Shown here: piece after piece, positions 41,441 to 45,806 of the stretch
Position numbering within the stretch: position 1 is the first letter of the stretch
Layout: every line of letters starts with the position of its first letter
From: Candidatus Rokuibacteriota bacterium
Lineage (GTDB): Bacteria; Methylomirabilota; Methylomirabilia; Rokubacteriales; CSP1-6
DNA length: 45,806 nucleotides
Direction of reading: 5' to 3'
Assembly: GCA_030647435.1 (NCBI GenBank)
Contig: JAUSJX010000083.1
Span: 1-45,806 of the forward strand
Made by a program: the position numbers and the translations under genes
Notes under the pieces: model-generated
Seen by the model: the letters and a program-made list of their open reading frames with translations, nothing else
What the model was told of the DNA's origin: nothing
Database searches by the model: none

Positions 41441-41923
41441 ATGCTGCGAAAACTGATCCTCAGTGATCGACCCGCCGCCAGAGCGCCCAGGGCCGATGTC
41501 AAGGACATCCCCGCGCTGGCTACGGTCATCGTGACGTCCGAAGCGCCGGAGCATCCCGTCGATCACCTCTTCGACGCCTCAGGGGGCCCCGGCGGCACGC
41601 GGTGGATCGCGGGGGCCGACGGAGAGCAGACGCTGGTCCTCGCGTTCGACGCGCCGCAGTCGATCCGCGCGATCGGCATCGAAGCGGAGGAGCCCAGCGC
41701 GACCAGGACGAACGTGCTCACCATCTCGCTGTCGGAGGACGGCGGCCGGACCTACCAGGAGCGGATCCGTCAGGAATTCAACTTCAGCCAGCCCGGGACC
41801 ACGTTCGAGTGCGAGGAGTGGTCCGTCCCGGCGGAGCGGGTGACCCATCTCCGCGTCGTGATCCAGCCGGACAAGGGACACGCCCCGCACCGCGCCACAC
41901 TGACATCCCTGACGGTCCGCTAG
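41441..41923 (+). CDS. Discoidin/F5-8C-like domain protein
   Basis: A 160-residue protein after GGAGGAGGACATGCC. HPVDHLFDASGGPGGTRWIAGADGEQTLVLAFDAPQSIRAIGIEAEEP...SEDGGRTYQERIRQEFNFSQPGTTFECEEWSVPAERVTHLRVVIQPD is a galactose-binding-like beta-sandwich. No signal peptide. It closes the glgE-treS-maltokinase operon, so it may bind alpha-glucan or act as a scaffold (inference). The stop TAG at 41921-41923 contains the TA target of an IS630 insertion. Confidence 0.75.
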   Translation: MLRKLILSDRPAARAPRADVKDIPALATVIVTSEAPEHPVDHLFDASGGPGGTRWIAGADGEQTLVLAFDAPQSIRAIGIEAEEPSATRTNVLTISLSEDGGRTYQERIRQEFNFSQPGTTFECEEWSVPAERVTHLRVVIQPDKGHAPHRATLTSLTVR

Positions 41924-43082
41924 TGTCCTGTCTCGGAAGTGAGTGGGACAAGTTGTGCTCGTTGCGCGTTCTCAGGAGTGAAAGGAGAACGCCAATGCGC
42001 ACGGGACGACCGATTCCACCGTGGACGATCAGCGACGACGAGCGGGACACGTTGGAGCGTTGGGCCCGTCGGCCGACGACGGGGCAAGGGTTGGCCCAGC
42101 GGGTCCGGCTGATTCTCGGGTGCGCCGCTGGCAAGACGAACACACGCGTCGCTCACGACCTGCGGCTGACGAAGCAGACCGTGGGGAAGTGGCGCACGCG
42201 CTTCCTGGCCCAGCGTCTGGACGGCTTGCTCGACGAGCCGCGGCCAGGCGCACCGCGCACCGTCAGCGATGCCGATGTGGAGGCGGTGCTGACCCGGACG
42301 CTGGAGACGAAGCCCGCCGACGCCACGCACTGGAGCACACGCTCGATGGCGCAGACGTGCGGCCTGAGTCGGAGCACGGTCAACCGCATCTGGCGGGCCT
42401 TCGCGCTGCAACCGCATCGCACGGAGACCTTCAAGCTGTCGAAGGACCCGCTGTTCATCGAGAAAGTCCGCGACATCGTCGGGCTGTATCTGCATCCGCC
42501 CGACCGCGCCCTGGTGCTGTGCGTGGACGAGAAGAGTCAGATCCAAGCCCTGGATCGGACCCAACCGCTGTGGCCGATGCGGCCGGGCCAGGTGGAGCGG
42601 CGGAGTCATGACTATGTCCGGCACGGCACCACCTCGCGGTTTGCGGCCTTGGATGCCAAGCGCGGCACGAGCATTGGGCCGCTGCACCGACGGCATCGGG
42701 CCCTCGAGTTCCGACAGTGCCTTGCCACGATTGACGCGGCCGTGCCCGCCGACCTCGAGGGGCACCTGATTCTCGACAACTACGGCACCCACAAGACGCC
42801 GATGATTCACCCCTGGCTGGCCCGACGGCCCCGGTTCCATCTCCACTTCACGCCGACCAGCAGCTCCTGGCTCACCCTGGTCGAGCGCTGGTTCGCGATG
42901 CTGACCGACAAACAGATCACGCGTGGGGCGCACCGGAGCACGCACGCACTCGAGGCAGCGATCATCGCCTACATCGCTCTCAGCAATACGGCCCCGAAGC
43001 CCTTCGTGTGGACCAAGAGCGCTGACGAGATCCTGGCCAGCGTCGCTCGATTTTGTTATCGAATCTCTGGGACAGGACACTA
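41921..43082. mobile_element. IS630-family insertion sequence with TA target duplication
   Basis: Inverted ends GTGTCCTGTCTC (left, from 41923) and GGGACAGGACAC (right, to 43080), flanked by TA at 41921-41922 and 43081-43082, the target duplication of IS630/Tc1-type elements. It encodes one transposase. Removing it rejoins CCGC-TA-GCGG. It looks recent and complete. Confidence 0.9.
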
Positions 43083-43083
43083 G
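41995..43083 (+). CDS. IS630-family transposase
   Basis: A 362-residue transposase starting at ATG 41995 after AAAGGAGAACGCC. N-terminal helix-turn-helix (RVAHDLRLTKQTVGKWRTRFL) and a second winged part; DDE catalytic core with Asp in LCVDEKSQIQALDRTQ, Asp in LILDNYGTHK, and Glu in SSSWLTLVERWFAMLTDK. It appears intact. The stop TAG is completed by the TA duplication and the G outside the element. Confidence 0.92.
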   Translation: MRTGRPIPPWTISDDERDTLERWARRPTTGQGLAQRVRLILGCAAGKTNTRVAHDLRLTKQTVGKWRTRFLAQRLDGLLDEPRPGAPRTVSDADVEAVLTRTLETKPADATHWSTRSMAQTCGLSRSTVNRIWRAFALQPHRTETFKLSKDPLFIEKVRDIVGLYLHPPDRALVLCVDEKSQIQALDRTQPLWPMRPGQVERRSHDYVRHGTTSRFAALDAKRGTSIGPLHRRHRALEFRQCLATIDAAVPADLEGHLILDNYGTHKTPMIHPWLARRPRFHLHFTPTSSSWLTLVERWFAMLTDKQITRGAHRSTHALEAAIIAYIALSNTAPKPFVWTKSADEILASVARFCYRISGTGH

Positions 43084-44292
43084 CGGCTCAGGTGTGCCAG
43101 GAGCGACAGATAGTCGCGCAGATGACGGGTGATGAGGAAGTTCTCCCTGACGTGCTCGCGTCCCGCCTCGCCCATCCGCCGCATGAGCTGAGGGTTGCTC
43201 AGGAGGTACCGGATCCGGAAGGCGCATCCCTCAACGGAGTTGACCGTGTACCCGGTGACCCCGTAGATGATCTGGACGGTAATGCCGCCCGTCGCCCCGC
43301 CGATCACCGGCTTGCCCCTCAACATGGCCTCGGCCACCGTCAGGCCGAACCCTTCGCGCGTGGACTTCTGTATCACGATGGTTGCCGCGCGCTGAAGCGC
43401 GTTGATGGCGAGATGGGCGTTGGACGGCAGGTCGAGCAGATAGATGTCGGGGTCGCGCTCGGCCGCCTCGCGCACGTCGTTGAGCACCGCGGCGCCCTCG
43501 GGGTCGTCGGTCGCCCCGCCGCCCGCCAGGACGAGGCGCACGTCGTGGTAGCCCTTCACCAGCTTGTAGGCGTTGATCACGCCGATCGGGTCCTTGAAGC
43601 GGTCGAAGCGCGACACCTGGAGCAGGATGGGCTTGTCGTCGGGCACGCCGAGCCGTTCGAGGGTCTTCTTGATCTCCTTCGCGCTCATCCGCCGGTTCTT
43701 GTCCGCGAGCGGGTCGATCGACGGATAGGCGAGGAACTGGGGGATCGGCAGCTGCTGGGCGAAGGCCGGCAGCGAGAAGACTGCCGCGTCGTAGCGGACC
43801 ACGAAGCGGCGCAGGAAGGTCCACGCGCGCCGCTGGGGGGTGGAGAGATCGATGTGGCAGCGGCCACACCCATTTGCCCTCCGACGGCCGCGCCTCGATC
43901 ATGGCCGCCGGCTGGGGATCGTGGATCAGCACGAGATCGCCAGCCGGGCGGAGACGCTCGGCGTTGGCCCGATTGACCTCGACGTAGTGCTCCAACATCG
44001 CCTCGGTGAAAACCTGCTCCTTGCCCTGCAGCGCGTTGTGAAATGCCTTGGTCGTGGCGTAGAAGTCGGAGTCGCCCTCGATGACGCTCCAGTCCGCCTT
44101 GATCCCGAGGCCGCGCATGATGGGCACGAAGCGGTTCAGGATCTCAGCCACTCCGCCGCCGTCGCGGGTGGAATTGACGTGCAGGAACCGCCGGCCCTGC
44201 ACCCGGTCCGCGAGATGGAGCAGGAAGTCCACTGTGCCCTTGGGGGCGATGTCCCTGTACGGCTCGATCGAGTTGAGCTCGCTAGCACTCAT
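43080..44292 (-). pseudogene. treT: Trehalose glycosyltransferring synthase, one frameshift
   Basis: A GT4 enzyme that joins NDP-glucose and glucose to give trehalose. The first part (ATG 44292, overlapping DUF5752 by 11 nt) has DIAPKGTVDFLLHLADR, LHVNSTRDGGGVAEILNRFVP, VLIHDPQPAAMIE and KWVW. Near 43862 an extra base shifts the frame. Correcting it gives WRCHIDLSTPQRRAW and then VVRYDAAVFSLPAF..., LLQVSRFDRFKDP, STREGFGLTVAEAMLRGKPVI, and NFLITRHLRDYLSLLAHL. All TreT signatures are conserved; about 403 residues after correction. The lesion is in GGCC, so an error is plausible. Its stop is convergent to the discoidin-like gene, now parted from it by IS630. Confidence 0.88.
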
Positions 44293-44956
44293 GTCCGTTG
44301 TCGCCCTTGCCGAGCTCGGCGTCGATGAGGTGCAGCGTCTCGCCCCGGATCTTCTCCAGCCCGCCCAGGTAGGGGTTGATGCGGCCGATGGCGCCGGCGA
44401 GAGAGTCCAGGCCCAGCTCCTGGCCGATCCAGTGGGCGAAGTCGCCCCCGGCCACCTCGCCCCGCACACGCGCGTGCAGCGTGTGCAGATACACCGTGGA
44501 GAGGTCGGCCTCTGCGAGGCAGCGGCGGAACTCAGAGAGGGTACGGGCCTCGAGGCCCATGGGCACCTCGAGGACATGGGATTGGACGAAGAAGAAGGGA
44601 TCCCCGAAAACACATCGCGGAACCTGCTGAAGCGTCGCGATGTGGCTTTCCACAATAGACACGAGCTCCTCGCGGAGCTCCTCGACGGTCGCGAAGCGGT
44701 AGGGATCGACCACGGCCAGGCGCTCCGCCAGCCCCTTATCGCCGACCTGGGTTGCCACCCAGTTGGCGAAATCGTTGGGATAGCCGCCGGCGACGCGCGG
44801 GTGACGGAGGAAGATGCTGTGGGTGTGGTAGTAGATGGAGCCCGCCGGGATCTGCTCGAGCCCCTCCATCAGCTCTCGCTCGTCCCGGGCCCGGCGGCCC
44901 AGGATCTCGCGGAGCTCCAGGCAACCCACGAAGATGAAAGGCTTGGTCTCACGCAT
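44282..44956 (-). CDS. DUF5752 family protein (copy 2)
   Basis: A 224-residue protein similar to the one at 32951: PFIFVGCLELREILGRRARDERELMEGLEQI, SIYYHTHSIFLRHPRVAGGYPNDFANWVATQ, FFFVQSHVLEVPMGLEARTLSEFRRCL, and DFAHWIGQELGLDSLAGAIGRINPY. It precedes and overlaps TreT, as in copy 1, so the pair is a conserved cassette. It is the closer match to the family norm of the two. A sigma-54-like promoter lies just upstream. Confidence 0.85.
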   Translation of the reverse strand: MRETKPFIFVGCLELREILGRRARDERELMEGLEQIPAGSIYYHTHSIFLRHPRVAGGYPNDFANWVATQVGDKGLAERLAVVDPYRFATVEELREELVSIVESHIATLQQVPRCVFGDPFFFVQSHVLEVPMGLEARTLSEFRRCLAEADLSTVYLHTLHARVRGEVAGGDFAHWIGQELGLDSLAGAIGRINPYLGGLEKIRGETLHLIDAELGKGDNGHEC

Positions 44957-44980
44957 GTCTCACCTAGCAGAACTAGGTGT

Positions 44981-44995
44981 GCAAACTCCGGGCCC
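44981..44995 (-). promoter_or_regulatory. Sigma-54-like promoter of the DUF5752-treT operon
   Basis: Minus strand GGGCCCGGAGTTTGC, two mismatches but GG and GC at the diagnostic spacing. Predicted start near 44969; the ATG is at 44956. Confidence 0.45.
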
Positions 44996-45115
44996 GGGAC
45001 CCGCGAGAATCGACTGAGTGACGACTTGAGGACCCGAAGCCTCGAAGTTCGCCGATTTGGAGCCCGCTCGGGTGACGACGGGAGTTGGGGCCGGGCGCCA
45101 TCTGCCCCGCTGAGG

Positions 45116-45126
45116 GGAAAACTTAC
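45116..45126. promoter_or_regulatory. Putative activator site GGAAAACTTAC
   Basis: One mismatch to GTAA-N3-TTAC; 22 bp from the next site, between divergent sigma-54-like promoters. Confidence 0.45.
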
Positions 45127-45137
45127 ACTCGACTCGG

Positions 45138-45148
45138 GTAACGCTTAC
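45138..45148. promoter_or_regulatory. Putative activator site GTAACGCTTAC
   Basis: Perfect GTAA-N3-TTAC (the reverse complement of the site at 17929). About 114 bp upstream of the promoter at 45257. Confidence 0.6.
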
Positions 45149-45256
45149 ATGCCGGAGCCTCCACCCTGAGGAGGCACCGGAAAGGACCAATTCACCCAGG
45201 TAGGCAAATCGCTGAATTCTCACATCTTCCCTCGGCAGGCGCTCGGGGCCGCCGGC

Positions 45257-45271
45257 TGGCATCGCCGTTGC
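45257..45271 (+). promoter_or_regulatory. Sigma-54 promoter of the receiver gene
   Basis: TGGCATCGCCGTTGC, matching except for C at position 7. Predicted start near 45283, 14 nt before the ATG. Confidence 0.65.
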
Positions 45272-45296
45272 TCTACATCCTGTCGGGACAAGGTCA

Positions 45297-45719
45297 ATGG
45301 CGAGCGCGACGAATAGGGCGGTGCTCGAGAGGGAGGGAGGCCCGGGGGCTGCGCGGCTCGTGATCGTGGACTCATACAGCCACAGCCGGGCGGGATTGCG
45401 GTGTTTGCTGCCGGGGGCCGGGTGCGAGGTCGAGGCGGTCATGGGGAGCTGCGAGGCCATCAGGGGGCTGAAGGATGGCCGATTCGATCTGGCCGTCATC
45501 GACCTCGACCTGCCGCGCGCCCACGGAATAGCGATGACAGGCTGGGACCTGGCGCGCATCTTCCGAGCGCTCGATGCGGGCCTGGGGCTCATTCTCGTGG
45601 CGGCCGAGTGCAGCCGCGAGGCCGGAACGCTAGCCGACCGACTCGAGCGTGCGCGGCTCCTCGAGAAGCCCGGTCTTCACCAGAATCTGTACGGCCCCCT
45701 GTGTGGATGCGGGGGCTGA
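45297..45719 (+). CDS. Receiver-like protein with a reduced acidic pocket
   Basis: A 140-residue receiver-type domain. Strand 1 is LVIVDSYSHSR, where the usual two acids are one Asp plus Ser. The acceptor Asp69 lies in LAVIDLDLPRAHG, and the switch Lys in LEKPGL. The Thr/Ser switch position is in ILVAAE (Ala). Phosphorylation may be weak or lost, as in atypical receivers. Extra 20 residues at the N-terminus. No output domain. The final 87 bp of the window (45720-45806) hold no clear gene. Confidence 0.65.
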   Translation: MASATNRAVLEREGGPGAARLVIVDSYSHSRAGLRCLLPGAGCEVEAVMGSCEAIRGLKDGRFDLAVIDLDLPRAHGIAMTGWDLARIFRALDAGLGLILVAAECSREAGTLADRLERARLLEKPGLHQNLYGPLCGCGG

Positions 45720-45806
45720 GATGAGAGGGGGCATCGGCTCCGAAAGTGATAGACCGTCTGACGTGACTCGCCATCACGGACAGGAGGGAGCCGAGGCCCG
45801 AGGAGA

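Noticed and set aside
1-45806. tRNA, rRNA or riboswitch genes
   Set aside because: No cloverleaf with a TTC-type T loop and CCA-type end, no rRNA segments and no known riboswitch core were recognised by eye. A covariance-model search would be needed to exclude them.

Overview
The window is GC-rich, densely coded bacterial DNA (about 68% G+C by eye) from a Gram-negative-type, free-living organism: it has OmpA-like and other lipoproteins, a MlaC-type periplasmic protein, NtrC-family sigma-54 activators and alpha-glucan enzymes of actinobacterial type. The mixture resembles soil and subsurface lineages such as Candidatus Rokubacteria/Methylomirabilota or deltaproteobacterial relatives. That placement is an inference; no rRNA or marker gene is present.

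Layout. (1) 0-5.4 kb: small envelope and stress genes (LapA-like, a broken peptidoglycan-binding protein, an Ivy-like lipoprotein, DUF1328), then a ferritin-like/superoxide dismutase/CsbD/CBS operon whose promoter and 5' end are duplicated. (2) 5.4-6.9 kb: an IS3-family element that probably truncated a small lipoprotein. (3) 6.9-11.7 kb: a triple-GAF histidine kinase, a metallophosphoesterase, and BON-domain and DUF6496 proteins. (4) 11.7-17.8 kb: an MscS remnant, a zinc-ribbon protein, a frameshifted NtrC-type regulator, a receiver/YjbQ/MlaC/LEA-like operon and an OmpA-type lipoprotein. (5) 18-21.5 kb: an intact NtrC regulator, its sensor kinase and a lipoprotein. (6) 21.5-25.2 kb: otsB, a membrane-sensor-fused OtsA, and a CBS protein. 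(7) 26-45 kb: a trehalose/maltose-1-phosphate/alpha-glucan island: treY, treZ, glgM (opposite strand), DUF5752, a diverged TreT, a GT-A glycosyltransferase, glgE, a MITE-like palindrome, treS, maltokinase, a discoidin-like protein, an IS630 element, then TreT and DUF5752 on the minus strand, and a receiver protein.

How it fits together. Thirteen sites resemble sigma-54 (-24/-12) promoters, and most gene starts lie a short leader downstream of the predicted start site. Roughly 70-150 bp upstream of nearly all of them is an 11-bp palindrome or near-palindrome, GTAA-N3-TTAC, often placed between divergent promoters and in three regions present as two copies 21-22 bp apart. With two NtrC-family activators that both carry GAFTGA, this suggests one sigma-54 stress (desiccation/osmotic/envelope) regulon that includes trehalose synthesis (otsBA, treT). 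The window encodes OtsAB, TreYZ, TreT and TreS, and it can feed maltose-1-phosphate to GlgE from both GlgM and maltokinase. No branching enzyme, GlgC or debranching enzyme is present here.

Quality caveat: several genes carry single-base frameshifts (NtrC-1, a small membrane protein, treY, treT) or in-frame stops (a peptidoglycan-binding protein, glgM, maltokinase). These may be assembly errors or real decay. They are reported individually.
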